A stretch of DNA of 64,000 nucleotides, taken from contig NZ_SHKR01000011.1 in the NCBI RefSeq assembly GCF_004217145.1, positions 496,001 through 560,000 of the forward strand, read 5' to 3'. The notes under the pieces are model-generated. The model was given only the letters and a program-made list of their open reading frames with translations, ran no database searches and was not told the DNA's origin. The DNA comes from Kribbella rubisoli. GTDB lineage: Bacteria > Actinomycetota > Actinomycetes > Propionibacteriales > Kribbellaceae. The position numbers were made by a program, and so were the translations under genes. Positions 9,139 through 17,541 of this stretch are shown here, piece after piece; positions within the stretch are counted from its first letter, which is position 1; the number at the start of each line of letters is the position of its first letter.

Positions 9139-9840
9139 TCAGGGGCGCAAGGTGGCCCTGAAGCCGACTCGGTCGCCCCGGTAGAGGGAGCGGACGGCCT
9201 CGATGGGGCGGCCCGTGGTGTCCCGGCTGGTGCGGTGGAGCAGGAGCATCGGGAGGGACTGCGTCGCCTTCAGGAGCTCGGCCTCGCGCGGGGTGGCGAT
9301 GACGGTCTCGACCAGTTCCTCGCCTTCGCCGAAGCGAACCCCGAGCTGATCGGTCAGGCACCGGTACAGCGAGCCGGTTGGATCCAGCACCTCTTTCAAG
9401 GTCGGGAAGCGCTCGACAGCGAGGTACGTCGTCTCGAGCCCGATCGGCTGCCCGTCCGCGAACAGCACCCGCTCCAGCCGATGGACCGGCTCCCCCTCGG
9501 CGATGCCAAGCTTCTCCGCGAGTACGGCGTCGGCGGCGAGCTCATCGAAGTCCACGACCTCACGCGCCGGCGTGTGACCCTGCGCCCGGAGCGCCTCCGT
9601 GTAGCTCACCAGCGCGAGCGGCTGCACGAGCTTCGGCGTGGCGACGAACGTGCCCTGCCCCTGCCGGGCCCGCAGCCGCCCGTCCGCGATCAGCTCGCGG
9701 ATCGCCTGCCGCATCGTCCAGCGGGAGACCCCGAACTCCTTCGCGAGCACCCGCTCCGGCGGCAACGCCGCACCCTCGCCCAGGCCCTCGACCACTTCAA
9801 CCAGCCGGGTCTTCACCACGAAATGCAGCGGAACGCTCAC
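9139..9840 (-). CDS. GntR-family regulator, HutC subfamily (PhnF-like)
   Basis: A 233-residue regulator. The N-terminal GntR winged helix is GAALPPERVLAKEFGVSRWTMRQAIRELIADGRLRARQGQGTFV (about residues 20-65). It is followed by a UTRA ligand domain with the usual VHRLERVLFADGQPIGLETTYL and a C-terminal MLLLHRTSRDTTGRPIEAVRSLYRGDR. It is encoded just upstream of, and in the same direction as, the phosphonate genes. It is likely the local repressor, responding to a phosphonate or its product. Confidence 0.88.
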   Translation of the reverse strand: MSVPLHFVVKTRLVEVVEGLGEGAALPPERVLAKEFGVSRWTMRQAIRELIADGRLRARQGQGTFVATPKLVQPLALVSYTEALRAQGHTPAREVVDFDELAADAVLAEKLGIAEGEPVHRLERVLFADGQPIGLETTYLAVERFPTLKEVLDPTGSLYRCLTDQLGVRFGEGEELVETVIATPREAELLKATQSLPMLLLHRTSRDTTGRPIEAVRSLYRGDRVGFRATLRP

Positions 9841-9891
9841 CCAACCGACTCTAGTCGAGCCAAGGCTCCCCTTCGGGCCGTGAGAAAGGTC

Positions 9892-9917
9892 GAGCCCCGG
9901 GCGGCAACCCGGGGCTC
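9892..9917 (-). terminator. GC-rich hairpin terminator
   Basis: The arms GAGCCCCGGG and CCCGGGGCTC form a perfect 10-bp stem with a CGGCAA loop. In minus direction a pyrimidine-rich CCTTTCTC follows. The hairpin ends the DUF5302 transcript before the GntR gene. Confidence 0.7.
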
Positions 9918-9945
9918 ATGCGGATGGATGGACAGTTGGCGGAAC

Positions 9946-10122
9946 TCAGCTGCCGGACTTGCGCCTGAACTGGCGCTTCTGCTTGTCGTTGTGCGCGTCG
10001 CCGACGCCCTGCCCGCGCACTCCGGATCCCGGATGCGTGTGCTTCCCGGCGTTCTTCTTCTCGAGCGCGTCCCGGAACTTCTTCTGCAGATCGTCCGCCG
10101 GCTCGCTGGACTTGTCGCTCAT
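9946..10122 (-). CDS. DUF5302 family small protein
   Basis: A 58-residue, highly charged protein beginning MSDKSSEPADDLQKKFRDALEKKN and ending KQKRQFRRKSGS. This is the usual pattern of the short actinobacterial DUF5302 family, whose function is unknown. ATG at 10122 is chosen because GGAGACGGT lies directly upstream; an in-frame start 13 codons earlier gives an unlikely N-terminus. It is a single gene with its own terminator. Confidence 0.8.
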   Translation of the reverse strand: MSDKSSEPADDLQKKFRDALEKKNAGKHTHPGSGVRGQGVGDAHNDKQKRQFRRKSGS

Positions 10123-10280
10123 ACCGTCTCCTTCACAAACCGTCAGGCGTACGCACCCCACGCTAACCGAGGGTGAAGACGAATCGCGAGTGGAATACCG
10201 GTGATCTCACCTGTGGAAAACCCCGGCCGCGGTCAGAGCGGCGCTGTTAAGTTCTCGGTACGCCGACGGAGGGACACGGA

Positions 10281-10931
10281 ATGCTGGTGAGCAACGAGGC
10301 ACTGCTGGGGATCGCGCTGGTCGAGCTCGGCCTGGTGATCGTGCCCGGGCCGAACATGATCTACCTGGTCTCCCGCTCGATCGCCCAGGGCCGCCGCGCC
10401 GGCCTGATCTCGCTCGCCGGGGTCGGCATCGGCTTCCTCGTGTACCTGCTCGCCGCGAGCGCCGGTCTCGCCACGCTGTTCGCGCTCGTCCCCGAGATCT
10501 ACCTGACGCTGAAGCTCGCCGGCGCGGCGTACCTGCTCTGGCTCGCCTGGAACGCGCTCCGCCCCGGCGGTTCGTCGGTCTTCGCCACGCAGGAGCTGGA
10601 GCCCGACCGCCCGCGCAAGCTGTTCGGCATGGGCCTGCTGACCTGCCTGCTCAACCCGAAGATCGCGATCCTCTACATCTCGCTGCTCCCGCAGTTCCTC
10701 GACCCGTCCCGCGGTCACCTCGGTCTCCAGAGCCTGATCCTCGGCCTCACACAGCTCACGGTCGGTGTCGTCATGAACGCCGTCTTCGTGATCACCGCCG
10801 GCTCGGTCGCCGTGTTCCTCTCCAGCCGCCCGACCTGGATGCGCATCCACCGGTACGTCATGGGCACCGCGCTCGCCGTCTTCGCCGTCCGCCTGGCCAC
10901 CGACCGCGCCCGCCCGCTCGCCTCACACTGA
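10281..10931 (+). CDS. LysE/RhtB-family amino-acid exporter
   Basis: A 216-residue membrane protein with about six hydrophobic helices. The family hallmark VIVPGPNMIYLVSRSIAQGRRAGLISLAGVGIG is present (residues about 20-50), and a later LTCLLNPKIAILYISLLPQF matches the LysE/RhtB second half. Proteins of this family export amino acids or homoserine-like metabolites by proton antiport; the substrate is unknown. GGAGGGACACGGA precedes ATG 10281. Monocistronic. Confidence 0.88.
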   Translation: MLVSNEALLGIALVELGLVIVPGPNMIYLVSRSIAQGRRAGLISLAGVGIGFLVYLLAASAGLATLFALVPEIYLTLKLAGAAYLLWLAWNALRPGGSSVFATQELEPDRPRKLFGMGLLTCLLNPKIAILYISLLPQFLDPSRGHLGLQSLILGLTQLTVGVVMNAVFVITAGSVAVFLSSRPTWMRIHRYVMGTALAVFAVRLATDRARPLASH

Positions 10932-11037
10932 AGACTGTCCGACCCGGTCGCTGGCCTGATCCGCGATGAACATCGACCGGCTGGTCGCCTTGCTAATTGA
11001 TGTGCAGTAGCAGGATGCGTCCCGGATACTGCTGCGC

Positions 11038-11931
11038 GTGGTGATGCATGCGGGTCAACTGAGCGTGACGGTCGAGCTGGTCGAGGGACTGGTGCGCGCA
11101 CAGTTCCCGGAGTGGGGCGGGCTCGCGGTCCGCTCGGTGTCGTCACACGGGACGGTCAATGCGCTTTTCCGGATCGGCGACGATCTCGTGGCGCGGTTCC
11201 CGATCCTGCCGGGTGACGTCGCGGCGGTGCGTGCTGAGCTCGAGGACGAGGCCGATGCAGCGCGGCGGTTGCGCCGCATCTCGCCGTACCCGACGCCGGA
11301 GCCGATCGCGATTGGGGCGCCGGGCCTGGACTATCCCCAGCCCTGGAGTGTTTACAGCTGGATCGACGGGACGATCGCGTACGACGCCGACGTCGCCGGC
11401 TCGACTGCGTTCGCCGAGGACCTGTCGCGCTTCGTGCTGGCGTTGCGTGCGGAGTCGACCGAGGGGCGCGTGTTCACCGGCTCGTGGCGCGGCGGCGTAC
11501 TCACCTCGCAGGACGAGTACGTCGCGGACGGGCTGGAGCGCAGCCGCGGCATGATCGACGTCGACGGACTCGCCCGGTTGTGGGCCGACCTCCGTACGAC
11601 GCCGCGCACCGAGCCGGACGCCTGGACCCACCGCGATCTCATGCCGGGCAACCTGCTCGTCAAGGACGGCCGGCTCGCGGGCGTGATCGATGTCGGAACG
11701 TTCACCGTCTCCGACCCCGCGATGGATCTCCAGCCCGCGTGGAACCTGCTCGACCCGACCGCGCGCGCCGCCTTCCGCAGCGCGCTCGGCAGTGACGATG
11801 ACGAATGGCGTCGCGGGATGGGCTGGTCGTTCGCGCAGGCCATCGGTTGCCTCTGGTACTACGTCGAGACCAACCCGGTCATGTCCCGTACCGCGCATCA
11901 CACCTTGACGGCGCTGCTCACCGCCGCCTAG
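11038..11931 (+). CDS. Aminoglycoside phosphotransferase (APH)-like kinase
   Basis: A 297-residue protein-kinase-like phosphotransferase. The N-lobe has SSHGTVNALFRIGDDLVARFPIL, the catalytic loop is WTHRDLMPGNLLV and the metal-binding strand is GVIDVGTFTVSDPAMDL. The substrate may be an aminoglycoside, a macrolide or a metabolite; most environmental homologues are uncharacterised. No clear Shine-Dalgarno is seen. GTG 11038 or ATG 11044 may be used, possibly leaderless. Its 3' end overlaps the convergent methyltransferase by 14 nt. Confidence 0.8.
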   Translation: MVMHAGQLSVTVELVEGLVRAQFPEWGGLAVRSVSSHGTVNALFRIGDDLVARFPILPGDVAAVRAELEDEADAARRLRRISPYPTPEPIAIGAPGLDYPQPWSVYSWIDGTIAYDADVAGSTAFAEDLSRFVLALRAESTEGRVFTGSWRGGVLTSQDEYVADGLERSRGMIDVDGLARLWADLRTTPRTEPDAWTHRDLMPGNLLVKDGRLAGVIDVGTFTVSDPAMDLQPAWNLLDPTARAAFRSALGSDDDEWRRGMGWSFAQAIGCLWYYVETNPVMSRTAHHTLTALLTAA

Positions 11932-12643
11932 CCACGAAGACCCACTCCTTACCCGGCCGGTCCGGAGCCTCCCGTACGTCGTCCACCGCGAACGCGGCCG
12001 CGGCCAGCGAATCCTCGACCTCGCTCCGCTCCCGGAACCGCAACGTCGACTCCGACGTGAGCTCGGCGCCGTCCGACGAGAACACGTACCTACCCCGGAA
12101 CGTCACGAACGGCAGCTCGACGCTGACCAGCTCGCTCCAGAACTCCACTGTCCCACCGCCCGGGACCGGCTGCACCTGATGCGTGGGCTCCCGCGTCCAC
12201 TCCTCCCACTGCCGCCGCGCCGGATCCCGCGTCTCGAACACGAACCGCCCATCCGGCTTCAACGCCGCATGTACGCCGTCCAGCGTCGCCGACCACTCCT
12301 CATCGGTCAGGAACACCTGCGCCACGTTCCCCGTCATCACCGCGAGGTCCACCTGCAGCGGCGGCAACGTCGTCGCATCCCCATGGATCCATTGCACCCG
12401 GTCCGCAAATTCCTTGCCCCGAGCAACTTCCAACGAGGCCTCTGCCGGATCCACCCCGACGACATCCACCCCGGTACGAGCCAGCCAGCACGCCAGCTCC
12501 CCCGTCCCGCATCCCACATCCAGCACCTGCCGCGCCCCGAACTCCCCCACCATCGCGACGTAATGCTCCAAATCCCCCCGCCCAGCATCCAGCGAGTCAT
12601 AAACCGCCACCAACCGAGGCACCCCGAACAAGGCATCAACCAT
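11918..12643 (-). CDS. SAM-dependent class I methyltransferase
   Basis: A 241-residue protein with SAM motif I QVLDVGCGTGELACWLA (around residue 40), the acidic VVGVDPAEASLEVA and post-I region WIHGDATTLPP. The C-terminal antiparallel sheet VEFWSELVSVELPFVTFRGRYVF is typical of small class I methyltransferases. The substrate is unknown. ATG 12643. It stands alone on the minus strand, tail-to-tail with the kinase-like gene. Confidence 0.82.
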   Translation of the reverse strand: MVDALFGVPRLVAVYDSLDAGRGDLEHYVAMVGEFGARQVLDVGCGTGELACWLARTGVDVVGVDPAEASLEVARGKEFADRVQWIHGDATTLPPLQVDLAVMTGNVAQVFLTDEEWSATLDGVHAALKPDGRFVFETRDPARRQWEEWTREPTHQVQPVPGGGTVEFWSELVSVELPFVTFRGRYVFSSDGAELTSESTLRFRERSEVEDSLAAAAFAVDDVREAPDRPGKEWVFVARRR

Positions 12644-12790
12644 GCACGCGACGCTAACTCAACCGCAGGCCGGCGACCGCATTTCGCGTACCTGACGACA
12701 GGACGTAGATATGTACGTATAGGCCAGTCCCCGCCTGAGCTGCGGCAGAATCAGCGCCGGCGAGGGACTACTACCTGTCCATATGCACGC

Positions 12791-13570
12791 TCACGACGTC
12801 GCTCCGGTGTAACGCCGCAACCCCCGTCGCCACGCCAGTCCTGCCAACGCGGCCGCGCCGGCGGCTGCAAGCACCCCGCCGACCAGTACGCCGGTTTGTG
12901 GCCCGCGCAGTAGGGCGGCTGACGGGACCGAGGCGATCAGCGCCATCGGGAACACATAGGTGAGGATGACGCGGATCGGGCGCGCGAAGACGTCGGTCGG
13001 GTAGCTGCCCAGTTGCCACGCGGAGTGGAAGAACACGTCCAGCTGCAGCTTCGGCGCCCAGAAGGCCAAGCACGCGAGCAGCACGCTCAGCGCCCACGTC
13101 ACGACCAGCCCCGCGATGACGAGCACCAACCAACTGAGCACCCCGGCGACGCTCGGCAACTGACCTGCGATCCCCCACCCGAGCACCCCGAGGCCCAGCA
13201 CGAACTGGATCAGTGCGAGCGGCGAGGACAACGACAAGCTGGCCAGGAACAGACTCGATGCCGGCTGCAACAAATGCCCGTCGAGCTTCCCGTTCCGGAT
13301 CCCGGTCTCCGGGAACCACGACAGGTTCGGATCGATGAACGTCCCTCGCAATCCGGTGATCAGCTGATACGTCCCGATCAGCACCAGGAACTCCGCCTTC
13401 GACCACCCCGCCAGGCTGTCCGCCCGGGTGAACACGATCAGCACGGCCGCCACCGCCGTACCAAGGCCTGTGAATGCCAGCAGCACGTCGAACACCAGGT
13501 TGATCCGGAACGCCACGCTCCGCCGCAGCGCCATCGAGAAACCCACACCCACGAGCCGGAGCAGCTTCAC
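12791..13570 (-). CDS. ABC-2 type transporter permease (second subunit)
   Basis: A 259-residue polytopic membrane protein starting with GTG (VKLLRLVGVGFSMALRRSVAFRINLVFD). It belongs to the ABC-2 permease group found as tandem pairs with an ABC-2 ATPase. GTG at 13570 overlaps the preceding permease stop in a GTGA junction, which fixes the start. A longer in-frame reading to 14269 would run through the other permease and is rejected. It is last in a three-gene export operon. Confidence 0.85.
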   Translation of the reverse strand: MKLLRLVGVGFSMALRRSVAFRINLVFDVLLAFTGLGTAVAAVLIVFTRADSLAGWSKAEFLVLIGTYQLITGLRGTFIDPNLSWFPETGIRNGKLDGHLLQPASSLFLASLSLSSPLALIQFVLGLGVLGWGIAGQLPSVAGVLSWLVLVIAGLVVTWALSVLLACLAFWAPKLQLDVFFHSAWQLGSYPTDVFARPIRVILTYVFPMALIASVPSAALLRGPQTGVLVGGVLAAAGAAALAGLAWRRGLRRYTGATS

Positions 13571-14319
13571 GATCCCACCGCCGTGTACCGCCGTACGCCG
13601 ATCCGCCAAACGACCGTGACCACGACCACCAGCACCACCACCCAGATCAATTGATAACCCATCGAACCGCTGCCCTTGCCGGCCGCGATCTCCGCCGGCA
13701 GACCGTTCATGCCGTAGAACGGCAGTACCTCCGCGACCCGGCGCCACGTATCCGGCAGCAGTGCGATCGGCGCCGCCGTACCACCGAGCAGGAACGTCAA
13801 CTGACTGCCGAAGCCCACGACCGCATGTACGCGATCGGTCCAGAACGCGGTCAGAGCGAGCAGGAACGTCCACAGGAACACGAGGATCGCGGCGAGCATG
13901 ACGTACGGCGTACTGCGCAACACGGCTGTCCAGTCGAAGCCGACCTGCAACGCGATCCCGGTGAGCAGGACGATCGGTGCCCCGAGCAACGTCAGCCACG
14001 CGCGGATGGCGAGGTTCATCCCGATGACGCCGATCACGACCGGTTGCGGACGGAGCAGTTCGTGGCTCAGCGTTCCGTCGTAGATCCGCTCGGAGAACGT
14101 GTGCTGCTCGAACGACTCCGTCATCAGCGTCACCAGGATGACCGCGACGTAGTACCGCGCGATGGACGGATCGTCCGGGTAGACGGCCGACCAGACGAAC
14201 AATCCGATCAGCGGCGCGACGACCGCCTGCACCACGAGTGTCAGCAGGAACCACCACGCGCCCGACCACTCCAGCACCTCCTGTCGGAGCCGGAATCCCA
14301 GCAGTACTGCGGTTCTCAT
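13567..14319 (-). CDS. ABC-2 type transporter permease (first subunit)
   Basis: A 250-residue membrane protein opening MRTAVLLGFRLRQEVLEWSGAWWFLLTLVVQAVVAPLIGLFVW with about six membrane helices. It contains the LSHELLRPQPV cytoplasmic loop characteristic of this permease group. ATG 14319 overlaps the ATPase stop as ATGA. It pairs with the downstream permease as the channel of an efflux system; the exported substrate is not apparent. Confidence 0.85.
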   Translation of the reverse strand: MRTAVLLGFRLRQEVLEWSGAWWFLLTLVVQAVVAPLIGLFVWSAVYPDDPSIARYYVAVILVTLMTESFEQHTFSERIYDGTLSHELLRPQPVVIGVIGMNLAIRAWLTLLGAPIVLLTGIALQVGFDWTAVLRSTPYVMLAAILVFLWTFLLALTAFWTDRVHAVVGFGSQLTFLLGGTAAPIALLPDTWRRVAEVLPFYGMNGLPAEIAAGKGSGSMGYQLIWVVVLVVVVTVVWRIGVRRYTAVGS

Positions 14320-15284
14320 CGCAGCCCCTCGCGGTACGCCTGGTCGATGACCTTCTCCAGCGGTGGCTCCTCCACGGCGAGATCCACGACTTCCATTGCC
14401 TGCAGCAACCGTCCTGTTGTCGCCGCCACCTCGTCGCGCGGCACCCGCAGTACCCACTGCCCGTCCGCCTTCTCGACCACCTCGCCGAACGCGGTCGGAT
14501 CCCCTTGGGTCGAGATCCGGATCAGCTTGTACGGCGACAACCGGGCGGACAGTTCCGCGAGCGGGCCGTCGTACTGGACCTTGCCGTGGTCGATCAGGAT
14601 CAGGCGCGGGCAGAGGGATGCGACGTCGGCCATGTAGTGACTGGTCAGGAGTACGGTCGCGCCGGTCTGCTCGACGTACTCCGAGACGAACTCGCGGATC
14701 TGGCTCGCGGCGCTGACGTCGAGGCCGATCGTCGGCTCGTCGAGGAACAGGACCTCTGGGCGGTAGATCAGGGCCATCGCGAGGCCGACGCGCATTCGTT
14801 CGCCGAGGCTTAGCGCGCGGAGTTGTCGTTCCAGCAGGGGTTCGAGGTCGAGGAGGGCTTCGAGGTCGGTGAGTGTACGGCGGAACGTGGGGCGCGGGAC
14901 GTCGTACAGCAGGCGCTGGTACTCGAGGGAGTCCATCACGGTCAGCTCCTGCGACCCGCCGACCGGCTGGCTGCCGCGGACGAACGCGATGCGCTTGAGG
15001 AAGGCCGAGCGACGCTGCCACGGGGTCGAATCGAGGACGCGGACATCGCCGCCGGTCGGGTGCAGGATCCCGGAGAGGATCTTCATCGTCGTGGTCTTGC
15101 CGGCGCCGTTCGGACCGATGAAGCCGGACACCTGCCCCGGCGCGATCGTGAACGAGACCTGATCGAGGGCCTGGACCGTCTTGTACTCGCGTTTCACCAG
15201 CGAGCCGAGCGCGGCGCGGAGACCGCCTTTGCGCACCGGAGCCTTGTAGGACATCGAGAGGTTTTCGACTTCGACGGCAGTCAT
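14316..15284 (-). CDS. ABC-2 type transporter ATP-binding protein
   Basis: A 322-residue ATPase. It has the N-terminal extension KGGLRAALGSLVKREYKTVQALDQVSF typical of the group, Walker A GPNGAGKTT (near residue 57), signature LSLGERMR, Walker B VLFLDEPTIGLD and H-loop VLLTSHYM. The Q-loop region reads FVRGSQPVGGSQEL rather than the common FGQRSQLWWDLP. The gene is first of three overlapping genes and is divergent, 62 bp away, from a WYL regulator that probably controls it. Confidence 0.87.
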   Translation of the reverse strand: MTAVEVENLSMSYKAPVRKGGLRAALGSLVKREYKTVQALDQVSFTIAPGQVSGFIGPNGAGKTTTMKILSGILHPTGGDVRVLDSTPWQRRSAFLKRIAFVRGSQPVGGSQELTVMDSLEYQRLLYDVPRPTFRRTLTDLEALLDLEPLLERQLRALSLGERMRVGLAMALIYRPEVLFLDEPTIGLDVSAASQIREFVSEYVEQTGATVLLTSHYMADVASLCPRLILIDHGKVQYDGPLAELSARLSPYKLIRISTQGDPTAFGEVVEKADGQWVLRVPRDEVAATTGRLLQAMEVVDLAVEEPPLEKVIDQAYREGLR

Positions 15285-15346
15285 GAGCCCGACGGTAGGA
15301 AGAAAAGACGCCCATTGATGGCTTATTTTCCTGAGATGATCGGTGC

Positions 15347-16273
15347 ATGCGTGCCGAACGGCTCCTCCGCCTGCTCCTGCACCTGCAGACCCGCGGGCAG
15401 TCGACCGTCGCGCAGCTCTCCGCCGCGTTGGGGGTCTCGCCGCGGACGATCCAGCGCGATCTCGAGGTGCTGAGCCTCGCCGGCGTTCCCGTGTACTCGA
15501 TCCGCGGGCGTGGTGGCGGGTGGACGATCCTGCCCGACTACCGCACGCGGATGACCGGCCTCACCCCGTCGGAAGTCATGTCCGTCTTCGTCGGCGCGAC
15601 CGCGCACGTACTGGCCGACCTGGGCCTCGACGCCTCCAGCGACCAGGCCGTCACCAAGCTGATCGCTTCCCTTCCTGAGGGCACTCGCCGCGAAGCGGAG
15701 TACGCCCGTCAACGCCTCCTCATCGACCACGCCGGCTGGGACGACCGCCGTGAAACCCCACGCTGGCTGGACCTGTGTCGCGAGGCCCTGTGGGAGGAAC
15801 TGCGCCTGGCGATCATCTATGCAGACGGCTTGGAACCGTTTGAAGTCTCGCCCTTAGGCCTGGTAGCCAAGGCCCGCACCTGGTACCTGGTAGCAGCCCG
15901 AACCGACGGCCGCCTCCGCACCTACCGCCTGTCCCGCCTCACCTCAGCCACCCTCACCCGCACCCCCTTCACCAGACCCCCCGACTTCGACCTGGCCACC
16001 TACTGGACCCAATCCCAACGAGAGTTCCAAGCCTCCCGTCCCTCGTACCCCATAACCCTAAAAGTCCGAGACCACGCAGTACGCCGCTTCCGCCCCACCC
16101 ACCCCATGGTCCCCGCCCTCAACGGCTGGTGGATCCTCCACACCGACCTGGAAAACCCCCACGAAGCCTGCGCCGCAGTCCTAGCCCAAGCCGGCGCCGC
16201 CATCGTCCTAGAACCCCCAGAACTACAAACCTCGGTCCGCGACGCCGCCCAGCAGATCGCAGAATCGCACTGA
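15347..16273 (+). CDS. HTH/WYL-domain transcriptional regulator
   Basis: A 308-residue DeoR-like regulator. Residues 1-60 form the HTH (RAERLLRLLLHLQTRGQSTVAQLSAALGVSPRTIQRDLEVLSLAGVPVYSIRGRGGGW). The C-terminal WYL ligand-sensing domain includes LEPFEVSPLGLVAKARTWYLVAAR and LRTYRLSRL. ATG 15347. The divergent position suggests control of the adjacent ABC-2 operon. The last 300 bases are unusually rich in CCC/ACC codons relative to the 5' half. Confidence 0.87.
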   Translation: MRAERLLRLLLHLQTRGQSTVAQLSAALGVSPRTIQRDLEVLSLAGVPVYSIRGRGGGWTILPDYRTRMTGLTPSEVMSVFVGATAHVLADLGLDASSDQAVTKLIASLPEGTRREAEYARQRLLIDHAGWDDRRETPRWLDLCREALWEELRLAIIYADGLEPFEVSPLGLVAKARTWYLVAARTDGRLRTYRLSRLTSATLTRTPFTRPPDFDLATYWTQSQREFQASRPSYPITLKVRDHAVRRFRPTHPMVPALNGWWILHTDLENPHEACAAVLAQAGAAIVLEPPELQTSVRDAAQQIAESH

Positions 16274-16276
16274 CCT

Positions 16277-16645
16277 TCAGGCCTGCTCGGTGGCGATCAT
16301 GAAGTTGTAGTCGGCGAGCTTCACGGTGAAGGAGCGAACACCCCACGGGCGTTGCTCGATGGGGCCTGGGTGTTGGTGGGCGGCCTGTACGTCGTCGATC
16401 GTGTCGGCGGGTACTTCCACGTAGAACTGCACGCCCGCACCGCGGTGGTCGCGCGCATCGGCCGGAAGGAACTGCTCGGAATCGACCCCGAGCATCACCT
16501 GCCCGCCGTGCAACTCGACAACAGCCATCGGATCCCCCGAGTCCTTCGGGGTCGAGTACGCCAGCGTCCACCCGTTCGCCACAAACTCATCGGCAGCCGC
16601 ATACGGATCCGAGGTCGCCAAGATAGGAGTAAGCACGCACGACAT
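16277..16645 (-). CDS. VOC-family (glyoxalase/bleomycin-resistance fold) protein
   Basis: A 122-residue single-domain protein: LTPILATSDPYAAADEFVANGWTLAYSTPKDSGDPMAVVELHGGQVMLG, then VQFYVEVPADTIDDVQAAHQ and a C-terminal WGVRSFTVKLADYNFMIATE. The paired beta-alpha-beta3 modules are those of the VOC superfamily. Metal ligands are not obvious, so binding or enzymatic activity is open. It lies tail-to-tail with the WYL gene, 3 nt apart. Confidence 0.75.
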   Translation of the reverse strand: MSCVLTPILATSDPYAAADEFVANGWTLAYSTPKDSGDPMAVVELHGGQVMLGVDSEQFLPADARDHRGAGVQFYVEVPADTIDDVQAAHQHPGPIEQRPWGVRSFTVKLADYNFMIATEQA

Positions 16646-16687
16646 CCTGCCGGAGAATGTCGGTGGTAGCAGCTAGCTTCTCCAACC

Positions 16688-17275
16688 ATGTGGACGACAA
16701 CGTTGGCGACCGTCGCCGAGCGGCTGAACAACGCCCACATCGACTGGATGCTGCTCGGCAGCGCGGCAACGGCGCTTCGCGGGGTTTCGATCGTCCCCGG
16801 CGACATCGACATCGCCGTACTTGCAGCCGACGACATCACCCACGCGGCAGCTGTCCTGCCGACGCCATCCGAGCCACCCGATCCAAACCTGTGGTTCAGC
16901 ACCCTCGCCCAGCCGAGCCTTCAGTGGGGCGATGCAGACGAGCGCTGGTACTTCGGCCGCTGGATGATCAATGACGTCAAGGTCGAGCTGGCCCACATCG
17001 CCGCACCCGACGTCGCCGAGCTGCTGGTCGAGACCCGAAGCCCGCTGGTATGGCGTGAACGCCAAACCCTCACCTGCCACGGCCGACTCATCCCGACCGT
17101 CCCCGTCGAGGTACAACTCGCCACGATGATGGCCCGCCAGCAGCACACTCGGATCGCCGCGACCATCGCCCACACACCGCTCGACCTGCAGCTCCTACGC
17201 CGCGCGATCACCGACAAACAGTCAGAGACCCCCGACCTGCTAGTCCCCGAGCAACTACGACGGCTGCTGACCTAG
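16688..17275 (+). CDS. Nucleotidyltransferase-fold protein (MNT/AbiEii-like)
   Basis: A 195-residue protein with LLGSAATALRGVSIVPGDIDIAVLA near residues 22-46. This is the GS-x-R/DxD core of DNA-polymerase-beta-like nucleotidyltransferases. An acidic strand VKVELAHIAAPD supplies a possible third carboxylate. Small stand-alone proteins of this type include toxin and antibiotic-modifying nucleotidyltransferases. No HEPN or antitoxin partner is adjacent, so a role is not assigned. The 3' end overlaps the convergent small gene by 21 nt. Confidence 0.65.
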   Translation: MWTTTLATVAERLNNAHIDWMLLGSAATALRGVSIVPGDIDIAVLAADDITHAAAVLPTPSEPPDPNLWFSTLAQPSLQWGDADERWYFGRWMINDVKVELAHIAAPDVAELLVETRSPLVWRERQTLTCHGRLIPTVPVEVQLATMMARQQHTRIAATIAHTPLDLQLLRRAITDKQSETPDLLVPEQLRRLLT

Positions 17276-17530
17276 GTATGCGGCGTGCATGTCGGACCAG
17301 AGCTCACTGAGGCTTTCGGTGAGATCGGTCAGCCGGTCCAGCTCTTCGCGCTCATCGCCGGATGCGGTCCGGAGGTTGCCGTACGCCTCGGCGTTGAACT
17401 CAGCGGCTGCGGCCGCGACTGCGCCGGCGAACCCGGCCATCTCCGCCCTGGGAAGATCCGCACGCAAAGCACTCACGTAAGCACCTTCGGCCCGGTCATA
17501 CGCGTCTTCGAACTGTTGCAGGTCTGCCAT
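17255..17530 (-). CDS. Small acidic alpha-helical hypothetical protein
   Basis: A 91-residue protein, MADLQQFEDAYDRAEGAYVSALRADLPRAEMAGFAGAVAAAAAEFNAEAYGNLRTASGDEREELDRL and so on. It is acidic, helix-rich and without membrane segments or Cys; no family is recognised. It lies 11 nt upstream of ychF in the minus direction of transcription order (ychF is transcribed first), so it may be the tail gene of a ychF transcript. Codon use matches neighbours. Confidence 0.6.
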   Translation of the reverse strand: MADLQQFEDAYDRAEGAYVSALRADLPRAEMAGFAGAVAAAAAEFNAEAYGNLRTASGDEREELDRLTDLTESLSELWSDMHAAYLGQQPS

Positions 17531-17541
17531 GGCAGTAAGTC

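Noticed and set aside
12791-14269. Long minus-strand reading frame of 492 codons
   Set aside because: Only the part from GTG 13570 is an ABC-2 permease. The upstream part is antisense or shifted reading of the other permease, which has its own well-supported frame and GTGA overlap.
13567-15348. Long minus-strand reading frame of 593 codons
   Set aside because: Its first 340 codons are a shifted reading of the ABC ATPase at 14316-15284. The real permease starts at ATG 14319.
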